64,000 nucleotides of DNA from Sphagnum magellanicum (taxonomy: Eukaryota; Streptophyta; Sphagnopsida; Sphagnales; Sphagnaceae): contig CM038911.1 of NCBI GenBank assembly GCA_021904315.1, forward strand, positions 1,180,501 through 1,244,500, written 5' to 3'. The notes beneath the pieces are model-generated. The model did not search any database, was not told the DNA's origin, and worked only from the letters and a program-made list of their open reading frames with translations. The translations under genes were made by a program, and so were the position numbers. This document shows positions 35,075 through 47,879 of the stretch, piece after piece. Within the stretch, counting starts at the first letter, position 1; the number at the start of each line of letters is the position of its first letter.

Positions 35075-35286
35075 ATTTGTGAATTATGTATGTTGTGAAA
35101 CATTCATTCTTTTGGAAAATTAAACTATAGAAACCAATATCACTACATATACTCAAATTCTAACATCAAAGTTTTAGTAATCATTAAAGATTTGGACCAT
35201 ATTGCCGCCCAAAAAGTTGAAAGTGGGACATTCAATAACCTACTTGGGCATTTCAACAACATGGGTGCAGTTCACTAGTTCCCGTT

Positions 35287-35440
35287 CACTACTATAAAAT
35301 GTGGGCACAATTCATTAGTTTTCGTTCATTAGATCAATGAATTCACTACTTTTCAACTAGTCCCCATTTAAAAAGACTAGTGAATTCATTCAAAATCTAA
35401 TGAAATCATTTAGCGCACAAGGACACCTTTTGTTGTAGTG
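35287..35440. mobile_element. 154-bp CACTA-like MITE
   Basis: The left terminus is CACTACTATAAAATGTGGGC and the right, reverse-complemented, is CACTACAACAAAAGGTGTCC. An internal block (TTCATTAGATTTTGAATGAA on the minus strand) matches the right end of the larger element at 51788-54756, so both belong to one family. No clear target duplication. Too short to encode anything. Confidence 0.55.
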
Positions 35441-35899
35441 CAACTCTTGATCCTATATTCTCAACACCAAGAGTAGCAAAATGTGGGGGTAAAAATAAAG
35501 ATAGATTGGATTGGAAAAAAATGTAAAACCATAATTATTGATGGTATGTTTTCAAACATTCAACCTAAATTTTGGATTTTTTTAATTTCTTGGAACAATG
35601 CAACTATCCTATAAGCATTCTTTGGAAACTATTATGGTTATTGACCACACATATTTGGTAGGGCCAAATGCATGAAACAAAGATTGTTGTAGTATAAAGA
35701 ATGTAAGATATTTCCAATGGAAAGTATATGAAGGAAACTAGAAAATTCACATGAAAATGGTGGTGATGAGAAAAGGGAAAGAAAAAAAAAATGCCATATA
35801 GAAAAGTATATCACAAGAATCAAAACGAGAAAAAAAATTTTAATTAGAATTTTCCACCCAACTTGAGGACTACACAAAGGTTCATGCTAGAGCGGTCCA

Positions 35900-37660
35900 T
35901 CCCTAAACTCAACATAGAGACAACCTATCTCATTCTTGAACTTTATCATTTATGAACACTTTGATTGCAAAATCATATAAATTAAGAGGATTCCTAACCC
36001 TAGGTGGTGAAACGTAAGAAACAAAGACTTGGGCTTGACCTTTAACATACAAAGGCAATATAAAGTCCCTTGGGGGACTAGAGTTGAAATCTTCTATTGC
36101 AAGAAAGGGTAACATTATAGAGAGACCTTTGCATTTCAAAACGAAAACATAAGGACATCAAGGAAGTAAAAATGGAAGAAAAAGAAATAACAATAGAAAA
36201 TAATAGAGGTAGATTTACTCACAATCCAAGATTTTCTTAAGCTGCCTATCCACTGGGGAATTTTAGTCATCAATGTTAACAACTAGGTGGGTTGCCTCGG
36301 GGATAGAAACAATAACTAGGTGTTCAAGAACCTTGGTGAAGACATCCATGTCTAGCTCCAAAGCCAGAACATGATGGTGAAAGGCATGGCACGCCCTGAT
36401 GTTGTTGCCTTTAAGAGGAATGAGAATGAAAACCAAGATTAGAAACAAACAAACAAAGCAAGAGCTAGGGAAAAGGGAGGAAACAAACCTATGGATATGG
36501 ACAAGTTAGCAACAAAAGACCCTGCTCTAAAGCACACCTCAATGAGGACCTAAAGGGTGAGTGGATGGAATTCCTTGGCTATTTGAATTGGGTTTCTAGT
36601 CTTGGACATAGACATGGAGGATATGTTTGTCCAATTGTAAAGGACATCCTCTTTAGGAACATTGATACCTTTTTGTAAGAAGTCCTTAGAAGGAGGGGAA
36701 AAACGAAATGAGCTCATTGAAAAGGATGTCAGATGAGGAGCCCTGACCAAAAGAGTCACCTAACTTAAGATGGTCTGCAACATTCCAAAAGATAATATTT
36801 GAGAAAAGGAAGCTAGGAAATGAATGTAAAGAAGGAAAAAAAAATGGGAGCCCATACCTTCAAGGAAGGGTCCTCAAAGTTCACAAGTGGGAGAGAATTA
36901 ACGACCACCCACTTCATGTGAATCTAGAAACCATAGTTCTCCAAATAAAGTCTGATCTCCTTGAGAACTTGGCGATCATTTAGGTGGAAAAGAAGCACAA
37001 CCTCATCAACAGGCAATAATTTTTCTATGAAATAAAAATGGATATTATCCAATCTTCCCCTTGCTTGTTCCAAAGGGGGATCTCTGGGGAGCTAGGGGAG
37101 ACCAAAGGAACATGAATGTTTTTCGGGATGTCAGCAAGAACAAAGTTCACCTTGTCTTCAGGATTGACCTACACACTAAAGGGAAGATGTAAGAATCAAT
37201 AAATATTTGGAATTGGAAACTATCAAAGAAAACTAAGAGGCATTGAAATGGATTAACCTCATGAATGAACACAAAGATCTTCTTAAACACCTGCGACCAC
37301 TTTGTAGAAGAAACCTTCTCCTTTGCAATACTTGGCCAAGACAATGGTAATGCAGTACAATACCATCTAGGGGGTTTGCAAAATGGCAATATGAGGGGAA
37401 TTGGGTGAACATGTGTGAAACAAGGTGGGTGCACGCTTTCAAAATCTTGGTTTGGCATTCCAAATGGAGAAGAAAAAAGGCCACTGGGGTAGCCTTAGGG
37501 TAACCTTCTAGGATAATGTCCTTGTATCTTGTGTCCTGGGATTCTTGGCATTGGTGCTTAATTGTCATTGCACTTACATAACCTTTTTTCCCCTTTTTTG
37601 TTAATTCTAGACCATAAGACATGGCCCAAATGGTCAATGAAATAAAAAAAGACAAAAGAA
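35900..37660 (-). pseudogene. decayed coding-like tract, unrecognised
   Basis: Minus-strand frames 37655-37233, 37458-37147, 36759-36550, 36448-36263 and 36139-35930 read as protein-like fragments in a consistent order, separated by stops and frameshifts. Examples are VLLFHLNDRQVLKEIRLYLE near 36990 and ILPLYVKGQAQVFVSYVSPP near 36050. The fragments are somewhat less AT-rich than their surroundings. I recognise no domain; a decayed transposon-borne or captured gene is plausible. Confidence 0.3.
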
Positions 37661-38273
37661 TTTTTTAAAATTTTTTTTAGGCTCAATGGCCCTTCAAAAT
37701 TAGAAAGTCTTAAACTCCAAAATTGTTGAAAAAATGGTCATTGTTTTAATGCATTGTTTATTAAACAATTGAAATAGAGGACCATTTGAAATCCTCTTAG
37801 AAATTAAAAAAATCCAAAAAGGTGAAAAAATGCATTCCTTTTATGTTCCTGAAACTAGGAAATTTGAATGTGATGTTTTTGAAACTTTTCCTTTGAACAT
37901 TCATTAAGAATATTCATTTTTAAAAAATGATTTGATTTAAGTTTCAAATTCTACATGAGTATGGTAATCTTCTCATTAAAAAATTGGAATGAAAAGTTTT
38001 TAAAAATGAGTCCTACATTGTTTTAAAGTTTGATGGGTTTAAAAAAATTGGGGTGTGACGTTCCTAGTGATATCACCCAACAATGTTTTTGCCCCATTTT
38101 GATTGAAAGCTTTCGAGAGGTGGTGTTTGTTTTTGTGCATAACAAAAATTAATGGATTCCAAGTTCTAATATTCCCAACCTTTCATTATGATGGAAAATT
38201 AGGATTAAACTATGGAATTTTGTTTTAAAATGTTTGGGTTAAGGGCATGTGGAGCAGATGATGAAGATCTTTA

Positions 38274-39183
38274 TGTCATGACCTTAGCCTTGGCTTGCGA
38301 CTAAAGCAAGGGCATCAAAAAGTGTAGGCCAAGAATGCAATTCGGGAATCACATGTACACTCCCATGAATGCAAAGGGAGTGTGAGGGAATGAGTCACAC
38401 TCCCAAATGGACTCCCACTTTGGGAGTTAGAGTACCAATGGACTCTCGAATTTTTTAGAGAAGGATTTGAAGGGTCAAAATTCATTGGATTGAAGATTTC
38501 CTTATACTATTAAAAATTTCTTGAGACTTAGATGTCTAAAATGGTCTCGCATGATCCATTTGAGTGTTTACAACACAAGTTATGATCAAAAGAAGGGTCA
38601 GGAGTCAAAGTGTCAATTTGATTTCCAACCATTAAAAATCGGGAATCGCCCTGAATTACATGCGTGCAAGTAGGGTGCCACATATTTTTGAAAAGTACTT
38701 GACGAGGGTTACAATTTTTCTTCAGACCTCACCTTAATTAGAGGTCTTCAAAAAACATTATGGGCTTTCAAAATGGCAGGAGTCGCAATTTCGAGAATTT
38801 CGAGATGCTCAACTTGGGAATCTAAAAAAAAATGACATTTGGGTGCAGTCTTCACGGCCAACCATAGAGAATACTATAAGGGGGAAGGTGGTGGCCTCTC
38901 GCAAGTTCGAATTGTGCTGAATCTTGTGAGTTGATGTATGCCCATGGTTCGTTTGTGCATCGAAAGTGTTTCAATTATGCATTAACCAACTTGTTGTTTA
39001 GTTTGTGCAAGTCCATATGAGTAGTTGACTCGCTTGTTATTCGTTCTAATCCCCATCCCGGACCTTTAGCACACCCCTTTTACCCCCAAAGTGTTGTGAG
39101 TTAGAGAATAGACCCCAACTCCTTCTATTGTCTTCACTTTTGGATTTGCATTTGAATCTTTTAAAAAGTTTGGGGATGCATCA
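38274..39183 (+). mobile_element. solo LTR, copy 2
   Basis: Starts TGTCATGACC and ends GGATGCATCA; 910 bp. It is collinear with copy 1 along its length, including ACTCCCAAATGGACTCCCA, the promoter-like TATAAGGGGG at 38875-38884, and a CCCCAACTCCTT block near the end. Flanking 5-mers are CTTTA and CCCTA, only a partial match, so the target duplication has decayed or the ends are off by a base. No internal retrotransposon sequence adjoins it. Confidence 0.8.
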
Positions 39184-40433
39184 CCCTAGGGGATTGTAAA
39201 ACTAGTTTGTGATGGCAACATTCATTTAGGTTTAATATATTTGAATGACAACAAGTGAAGGGTTTTTCTATTAGGAAGTTTGAATGTCTAATTTGGAAGT
39301 GAATATTCATTGTTATGGGACCTTTGATGGGGTTTATATCCGTACCATGGGAATTTTGTAGTTGTAATTGGGGTTTATTTATTTATTTTTGAGATTGTAA
39401 CTAGAACATGGATGAGTTATGCTTCACTTTTAAAAACTACCAAAATGAGGTTTTGAGAAAATGTTATTCATGGGTGGTTGCGCTTGCAACTTAAGATCAT
39501 TTGATGGGAAGGGCATAAGTTGATTCCTTGGGTTTTGTCTATATAATGAGGACAATATAAAGATGCTTTCAAGATGTTGGTAAATTGCAACAAATTGATG
39601 TCTTCATTTTTTATTCAAACATTTGTATGTCTTGTGTTTCATGCAATGAGACCATGAAGAAGCTCCAAAGAAAGAATTTGGAGTGATTTGATTATACACA
39701 TGCCAATAGATTATATAAAGTCAATACTTGTGATTAGACATAATAGGAACATCTTGTAGATGATTGCTGAGGTCACTAATGAAGTTTTATATTCATGAGT
39801 ATCAAGTAAAGTGTGAGAGAGGTGGTTTATTATCCAAAATACTCTTTGAGCATTTGCATTGGTGGAGGAGAGCAATCAGTCCTCTCTTTCTGTTTAGTGA
39901 GATAGAGTGGGAGAAAGGAGGATATAAATTTTTTATCCTTTGCCCTTACAACAAAGAGAGAGGACAAATTTTTTCCCTTGCATGAATTGTTGTCCCTTCT
40001 GGCATTGTAATCAATATAAGTAGGCAAAAGAAAAGAATTAGAAGTAGCCTTATTAGACAATGTTAAATTTCAACTCAAAAAGCAAAAAATGATTTTGGGT
40101 GGAATTAATTTTGGGTGGAATCGTAAAAAAGGCCTTAAAAACCAGACCCTGCAAAAAGGGTCTTTAAGACCTGTGGGTTGGTTCTAAGGTTGAATCTAGT
40201 GTCATGTAGACAGACCGGATCAGGTTCTTTTGCAGGTCTAGCTCCATGTAGACCCACTATGGCTCGATTCTAAGGCAGGTCTGGTTCCATGTTGGGTTTG
40301 GTTCTTAGACCCGAATGTGACCAGAAATCTGGACCCAACCACCACTGATACAAACTCCAAAGTCTTTTTCAGTTGCTCTTAAACATATAAAAATGCTGTC
40401 CTTCTATTAGTTCAGGGTCTCGGAGTCCAAATT
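39184..40433. other. spacer; short GGTCTGGTTC-type repeat
   Basis: No gene recognised. At about 40140-40330 a ~50-bp motif (GGTTCTAAGGCAGGTCTGGT-like, followed by TCCATGTAGACC) recurs about three times in diverged form. Confidence 0.45.
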
Positions 40434-43297
40434 TGTGACGCCCTGGGGTTAGTCTGGTGCTTGAAACTCTAGTGTGCGGAAACTGTTGTGACCTGACCAC
40501 CCATCTGGGTCCATCTGTGATTTCTCCAATTGCATTGCAGCCTTAAATCTCGAGAATGTGACTGAAAACTGAAATGGGCAATATTCATATTTATCTCGAC
40601 AGAGAATATCACTGTCAAAAAAATAATGCTGAATTAGAAGAGAGAGGGATGGTGAGCAGTAATTGCTAGGACTATTCTGAGGCTCTGATGTTGTCACAGA
40701 ATATTGAGTAATTGCCCTTGCATGTGCATTGTCTATGTAGTATGAACTACGAACCTGTAGGTATCTAGCAACCATACTGTCCTGATTTTGGTGGAACTAA
40801 GACTGAGGTATTAAAGAGCTGAGCAGATGGTGGGGCCATCCCACAGAATGTGGCTTTCAATTAGATGGGATGTATATTGATGAACGCTCTAGAACTTTTA
40901 GCTCATTCCATTCGTCCTGTGTCAAACTTATTCATCTCCTGACCATTGGGGACTGTGGAACTAGATCAGCTGAGACGATTTGTGCCATCAATCTAACTAT
41001 ATTGATGTCTGTAAATACAAAGCTGATGTTTGCAATCTGCAATCTAAGGTTTGAGGGGTTTCTAATTTGTGTTCTCTCACAATTCAATGACAAGTTCTTT
41101 CAAATTTTGATGCAGAATATGTATTAGGTGACTTGGAAGAGCAGCTGGGTTAACTCCTAATCATCATGGAAAGAGCCAAATATAAAGTGAAAAGTGGACC
41201 AAATTGGTCCATCCTGATGTTTAGGGATTAGCAAATATAGTCAAGGCCCATATGTGCTGAGTTTATGTTCAGTAACCTGGCTGCTCTTGCCAATTAGTGG
41301 ACATAATCAAATTTCAAGGCACATGCAGTGTGCATCACTGACGTGTGATAGGAAATAGTACACAGAGAATACAGTGTGGAGCCCATCCGGGATAAAGCCG
41401 TCAACACATGTGAAGATGGGTGGGGTTACCACTCTCATCCCTGCCCAGCCACTGCAGTGCTGCCACGCCACCCAAATCTCCCTGAAAATCAATTGTGACT
41501 ACATGCAATTTCAACAGTCGAACAAATAAGTGGTCTGACCTTCGCACCATCTACTGCATCAGTTGGTGGGAAGAAGAAGCCAAGCCTGGTTCAGCTAGAG
41601 ACTTGAGGGTCCTTTCATGCAGGGTTAACTCAGTTGGAACAGATTTGTAAGAACATGGTGCCGGCCCAGCAATGATAGAATTTCGACAAGGGTCAGTCAG
41701 GACTCAGAGCCTCTAATCCATTCTTACAATATGCCTGTTCTACTCTTCGCATTTCCATGTGAACTTGACATGTCGCTTTGGTTGCAGCCAACCTCTGAAG
41801 CTTTATATACAAAATAGTATTTTCTATGATTATGAGGTCTGAAAAATGGCATCAGTTGGTTGCCAGTATCATGAGATACCTACTGCTAACCTTGTGTCTA
41901 AGATCTTGCATCATGGGTTGTTTACAATCAGCAAATAAGAGTGTCATCTGGGTAGTCCTGATTGAATTCCTCGGTCCACCGACACATCTATTAATCTTTT
42001 TGCCAAAACATGAGGCCACAGAGATCATGTACAATTGGACAAAGCTGTGCAAATTTTTTTATCAAAACTTGTACATACTTTACAAGTCTAGACTATGTCT
42101 TCACAATTCATGCCTTTGCCATTAGCCAAGGCCAAAAAATGGTGACCATTCTTGGCAAGCATTGAGGAGAGCCAGCATGCACCTAAGAGGCCCAGTTTTT
42201 TTTGTTCTTTTAGGATTGGCTGAGAGAGGGGGTTTGGTGTTCCCATTGTGTTTCAGCCTGTTCACAGCCTGTTCCTACCAGGTACCCAATCGTTATTTAT
42301 TATGCTCAATTTTTTCCCCACGTTCCCAATAAGTTCTCAATGTGTTCCCAGTAGTGCCACACTTTATCCCATATGCTTTGCCCAAAGGTTTATTATCGTA
42401 ACATATATAAGTAAGCCAAAGGAGAAGATGAAAAATACATATATTTTGGGAGTGCCCAAAGATTTGATCATATTTTCATGTGATGGGCCAATCGAAGATG
42501 CCCATTGCCTGCCAAAAAAAAATTGAACGTTGGGTGTCCCCATAACTAATGAATGTCAATTACACTACACTATGCTGTTATAAGATTTCCCAAAGAGCAT
42601 TCCAATTTCTTGGCTGCCACTACACGTCCTAGAAGAGCGTAGCACTTCACTTAACAGATTTCTTTGAGGAGGCTATGAGTGTGCTAAAAAAACACAGGAC
42701 ACTGGTGAGGCCATGTCACTCCTCTGTATTAGAAGTCTCAAATAATATCTTGAGAACTGAAGCTCCTGCCAAGTTTGCTTCTGAGTTTACAGCAAGTTGC
42801 AACCAGCCCGACTGCAGTGTTGCTGCATTCTGTACCTTCTATCTTCAATGCAGGGCATAATTGGAATCTCTGGGAGTTGTGGAGGGATTTAAAGTGGGAG
42901 GGTTTTAGGGTTGTTTGCTGAATTTGCTTGGTGCCAATTCTCCTTCCTGCCATAGAGTGGGGTGAAAGGTATCCCAAAATTTGGCTCAAACTGGCCAAGC
43001 AAACATCAATCTACACACATTATTTGTGTTCATCCCTATGTCTCATCTGGTCTCATGCAATGCCTATTCTGGTGAAAACCAGAACTCTTTGCAGTGTTCC
43101 TTCTTCCCTAGTACAATTGCTGCAGTGGTGAAAACGTGCAGCTTACGTGTCCTATTGTGCACATTTGTGAATGTGCACAGCAACTTTACTACAGACTCTT
43201 AGGGTTAGTTTCAGCATTGTTTTTTCCATGGTGTGAGACAATGGGATAGCAAGGTTTGTCCATGTTTTCTGCACTCCAACACAGGGAACAAGTTACA
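40434..43297 (+). mobile_element. possible very long LTR
   Basis: A 2.9-kb block of higher GC than its surroundings begins TGTGACGCCCTGG and ends AAGTTACA. It is followed directly by GCAGTATCAGAGC, which differs at two bases from the initiator-tRNA-Met primer binding site TGGTATCAGAGC. ORFs inside it (40449-40775, 41826-42125, 42248-42526 and others) have no recognisable domain and occur on both strands. I found no second LTR and no gag downstream, so this may be a solo or truncated LTR, or a coincidence of composition. Confidence 0.3.
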
Positions 43298-43310
43298 GCA
43301 GTATCAGAGC
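43298..43310 (+). promoter_or_regulatory. candidate primer binding site
   Basis: GCAGTATCAGAGC resembles the plant initiator tRNA-Met primer binding site apart from its first two bases, and follows a CA-ending segment as in LTR retrotransposons. Confidence 0.35.
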
Positions 43311-46300
43311 TATTAAACCCTAACCAGCAGGTTCACTGTCTGCTGACCAGCACTTTGAAGCCAGTATCAAGTATCAACAGACAGGCCTGAGTGCCTGAAT
43401 CCACAGACAGAAATGAGACAGTGTGGTGCTGTATCATGTGCAGTTTAATGCCTCCCTCTCTTCAAGCAAATGAACTGAAACTAGACTCCTGTCCATTAGA
43501 GTGTCTGTGAGAAGTGGACAAACTTGAATTCAAACTTATTCTCAAAATTTATACTATGCAGGGGTATAATCTTATCACGGTTGGTATGCTAGATTCTATC
43601 AAAATTTCCAGCAGTCTATCCTACTGTACCCCTAGCTCAATTTCTGCATACCCAGGTGATAGTTATCAGCTGATTTCAAGCTCATGAGCAGAATGGACAT
43701 GCCCCAACTCAGTGGGATATTTTCTCTTGTGGATGTCTGACTCCTGGGTGTGTTGAAGACAGTAAATATACACATGTTTCGCACAGTGAGTCTCACAGTC
43801 CTGACTTCAGTGTCTCCAATATGAAATCTGGGTCTGTGGAATACACTTCTGTAAGTCTCTTTGTGACCTGCAGTTGTGGTGGTTTATGAGAGGCCAATAG
43901 GTCTGAAGCATCAAAGTGAATCCCTCTGCTGAATTATAGAACTTCATGAGTTGAGAGTAAATGTTATCAATGAGCATGAACATTATATGATCATCATCGG
44001 TAATACTTTTGCATCATGGTTATGTAACAACTTGGCTACTACTCGGTCCAAGGGGCAAAGTCTTGGGCTTGTGAATGATTTGGTTCAAGAATAGAGTTTA
44101 CTAAATGTACATATCCAAATCAATGAAAAATGTGATTTGATGATCAGGTCATAATTTGGCATCTTAAACTTGGGAAGCACAAGCTCAATACTGGCTACTA
44201 CCATAGTACATTTCCCATTCCAGCATCTTCTTGCAAAATATACATATATGTAATTTTTTCACTCTGGCAGTAAGAATTTCCTGAAATTCCAGCACTTTCA
44301 AAGATTGGGCCATGTATACCTGGAATAAATGAAATGGTCATCTACACTAAGTAGCAACAGAATTTCTAAACTTCTGGTTTTGTGAACAGCAAATTTTGAA
44401 AATAATTGGCAATTATTGAATATAATTTAATTATTGCTAGAATGGGAAAGGTACTATGGTATTTGGCTTATGTTAAACCCTCCAACAATTCAGAATAACT
44501 AGTGCAACTCCTAAAGCCATGATCACGTTCTCTATACTGTGTTGACTAAATATTATTAGTCAAGATTACAAAAAAAGATCTAACCAAATGACATCTTGAT
44601 AATGATTGAGTATGAAACCCAAAATCCAAACACCAAGAAGTTTGATGACTTATGTTGTCAGTTGTGCAAAAGGATGGAGTTGTCCTTCAAGTTGCAAAAG
44701 GACTTCCCAAATGTGGTGAAACGATTGTGAGTTGAGCTATCCATAGATGACAGCAAAGAGGGAGGCAAAAAGAGTTTTTGTGTCTAGGAAGGTGCATAGA
44801 TAAGCATGCCTGGTCTTGTTAAAGTGTTCCAAGGGTTGCAAGTGGAGCTATGCACACGTGAGCAGGGAGGCAAAGAGAGCTTTTGTGTCTCTGAAAAAGC
44901 ACACACAAAAATCTAGTTCATGTAAAGGTATTCAAAGGCTTGAAGAGTCCAAGGGCCTTTGAAGAGTCCAAGGGCATTGGGCATTGGGCAGTACACAGTG
45001 GTGTGAGGGAAACATGTCATTTTTTCACTTACTCTTTAGTTAAGAGTGTTGGGTGTACAGATTGGGTGGGGGCCACATAGAAATTGATCCTTAGTACACA
45101 ATTGCTATTTGAGTTCTTGAACTAAGTAGTGTGAAACTCAAAAAATCATGATCCTATGATTAATAAAATCATAAATCTTAGTCCCAAGACCTCGTTTAGG
45201 TTTGACAAAATGAAGAAGAAGATTGTGGAATTCTTGTAGCACATTTGATCTCAAATCCACTACCAAGAAGAATCTTGAATGAAGTGCTACTATGTAGCCT
45301 AGTTTGGGTGTTAGTGTAATTTTGCACTCCCAAGCTAGGGATTGGATGTAACTGGAAATGTAATCCATTCATAAGGTGAGAAGGAGTCAGGCAGGTGGGG
45401 TACACCTTTGAGCCAACATATGATCTCAGGGTTACTCTGAGGGTCCTGTCAAAGAAAATGCCATGAATTACCATGTTTGTCCGGCAACAGTCATGACTCA
45501 GAAGAGGGATGACCTTAAGAAGATAGATATGAAGCTTAAATTTTTGGCATGACCCTGGGGTCACCCTTGAGTTCATAGGGTGGGGGAAATGGTACCCCAT
45601 TTGCCTGACTATTGCCATAAGAAGTTTAGGAAACCAACTTTCCACCTAGTAACTAGAGTGTACCAATTGAACTCAACAATTTGCAAATTTGCAGAGAATA
45701 ATGTAAACACTACAAATCAGAATCATACACCTAGAAGTTCAATTGGGGGTGTGCCTACCACACATATCCTTTCGTTCGACCTGTAAACTCACCCTTGAAT
45801 TATATTGCCTTTGAACTGCATCAATTTTCATAAATTTGGTGTGATCTTTCATCAACTATTTAAACCCATGTCAAACATTGTGTTTGGACTTTCAAGAGCT
45901 TCATCTTCTTTTATGTTTATGAGGAAAAATTGCCTTGAGCACAATCTGCCCTACAATAGGCAAAATACCCTATAGGTTGGAGTGTGAGTTTGCCTCAACC
46001 ATCCATAATTTAGCAGATGAATTATGTGGTCTTGTGCAATCCACAATGGACAATGGTCTCACCAGTTTTTTTTTTTTAATGATTTCAAATTATAGTGATG
46101 CAAATAATGTAGGACCTGGGAAGAAAATAGAATGTGCAAGTGGGTATGTGATGACTTGGACTAGATTTCAAATGAAAATGGAATCAAATTTCACAAATAC
46201 AGAAGTTGATGGGGTATGAAATTTGATCATCAATGTCTAGGATGAAAGAGTCCCCTTGACTGTTGCATTGGCATAGACCTCCTTTGTCAACTTGGAAAAT

Positions 46301-46900
46301 TATTTCTAGCATGATGTATCATATGTTGTGTGGCTCAAGTGTAATAATAGTACAAATATTTTAAGCACTGTTTTTATTTTGGGGAATTTTTTTTTCTGTT
46401 TCTTTGGTCAAATTTTTTTTTTCTAGTGACTGTAAATTGGAATAATTTTGCCCATTTTTTTGGAAAGAATCTCCAAATTCTCTATATAGCACAAAATTGG
46501 GGGGAAAAACCCCTGATTTTAAGTGTGACACAAAAACATATTTGTTGTTCAGAAATTCACAGTAAGCTCTTAAAAGCTAATGAATTTGCCCCAGTGAGCA
46601 GTCTGACAGAGTTTGCACGTCTTTGGAACTTGTATTGAATTGTTTTTTTCGGGACCAAAATCCCTGACCACACACATGAGAGCCCATATAGGTAGTGAGT
46701 GAACTTGCAAATATTACTCACTGAATCCTAAACTTGCAGAGCTGATCAAGATTCTTGTCTTTGTGGCCATGAGTTCGGCCACAGTTAAGAAGCAGATCAC
46801 TAATAATATTAATAAAATACTACTTGTGAAAAATCTAGAAGCCATTGAAACTAGCTGCACACACAGTTACCGAAGTAGACCAGGGCAGCTTATGAAAATA
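43311..46900. other. moderate-GC region without recognised genes
   Basis: Could be the untranslated interior of the putative retroelement that starts upstream. At 44690-44960 a ~125-bp segment (GAGGCAAAGAGAGCTTTTGTGTCT-like) is repeated twice, then GAAGAGTCCAAGGGC-type short duplications follow. The ORFs at 45196-45645 (minus) and 45935-46219 (plus) have no recognisable domain. Confidence 0.4.
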
Positions 46901-46927
46901 TGCTAGACAAACAAAGACCAAGTTTAT

Positions 46928-47239
46928 CTACAACCACAGAGCTCCTGCTTGCTTCAGTTGCGGTACCAGTTTACCGCTGATGTGGGCGGCCATGACGTGA
47001 TCCAGTCCTCCTAACAATTTTCCTCCAACAAACACGGCCGGTACCGGCTGCGAACTCCCCAGTAGCCGGATCAGCGCTTTCGCTAGATCAGCTCCCCAGC
47101 TGAGCTCGTCCAGCTCATATACCGTCGGGCCGACGCCTAAGTCGCAGAACAAACGTTTCACCACATGGCACATACAACATCCGCTCTGACTGAACACCAC
47201 CACTGCATTTGCTGCCGCAAGTCTCTGAATTCTATCCAT
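46928..47239 (-). CDS. CC-type (ROXY-like) glutaredoxin
   Basis: An intact, intronless 103-residue protein starting at a true ATG (47237-47239). It has a single glutaredoxin (thioredoxin-fold) domain. The active site is CCMC at residues 21-24 (preceded by VVVFSQSG), which defines the CC-type or class III glutaredoxins restricted to land plants. The PVPAVFVGG segment (about 66-74) holds the cis-Pro and glutathione-binding loop, and LLGGLDHV (about 76-83) gives the GG(x)D glutathione contact. The C-terminus ends ALWL, the motif that in flowering plants lets these proteins bind TGA bZIP transcription factors and TOPLESS-type co-repressors. Such proteins act in nucleus and cytosol in development and stress or nutrient signalling; the role here is inferred. 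Length is normal for the family, and the gene is much more GC-rich than its surroundings. I am confident of the class, not of the orthologue. Confidence 0.93.
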   Translation of the reverse strand: MDRIQRLAAANAVVVFSQSGCCMCHVVKRLFCDLGVGPTVYELDELSWGADLAKALIRLLGSSQPVPAVFVGGKLLGGLDHVMAAHISGKLVPQLKQAGALWL

Positions 47240-47879
47240 GTCGACCCGCGAATCTCGCTGCTCGGCTAGTCTTGTAGTCCTTTCTCAACTGTAGTTGCAG
47301 CTTCTGTATTGGTTGCTGAGCCGGCTCGACACGAATGTTTGATTTTGGATTGCAACTTCAGCTAGCTAGCCTCCTGTTCAGCTTGTCAATTTAATGGAGC
47401 TGGTTTTAGCCTGCCATGATGTAAAAAGAGTCACATTCATGAGGTCAAGAAATGATATGAGTTTTCCAGGCGTCTCTTGAGCAAATTAATTTAGGACTTG
47501 ATCACAAGCAATATCTTATTTGTATGGTGTCTAACTGGTAGCTGCTACAGATCATTGAACATTATTAGTTAGACACCTCAAGCAAGTGATCACAATATTG
47601 TGGTACTTCAATGACATCATGGAAGTAATGTTCAGAGCGTCTTCAACTTCAAACAACATTAATGCAAGCGCGCAAATTCGCTCACCACTTTGTCTACTGC
47701 ATTCAGCAATTGACTGTGATTTCCATGCAACTCCTCCACCGAGAATATTAGGGGCCCTCAAGATTTCTCTCACTGATCTCTCCCTGGTTGCAGGCTTGTA
47801 GTGAACGTCAAATGTCCGCCTCTTCGTTTGTATGTTTCTCAGGACTAGATGTGTCTCTTCCGTCTGTGATTCCAACTGC

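Noticed and set aside
45196-45645. 149-codon minus-strand ORF
   Set aside because: No recognisable domain, an ordinary-looking start and no support from neighbours; could be chance in a GC-richer stretch.
47552-47875. 107-codon minus-strand ORF upstream of the glutaredoxin, downstream of a TATA box
   Set aside because: Its first codon is TTG with a stop two codons upstream, there is no suitable ATG, and no domain is recognisable. I treat it as leader or intron sequence.
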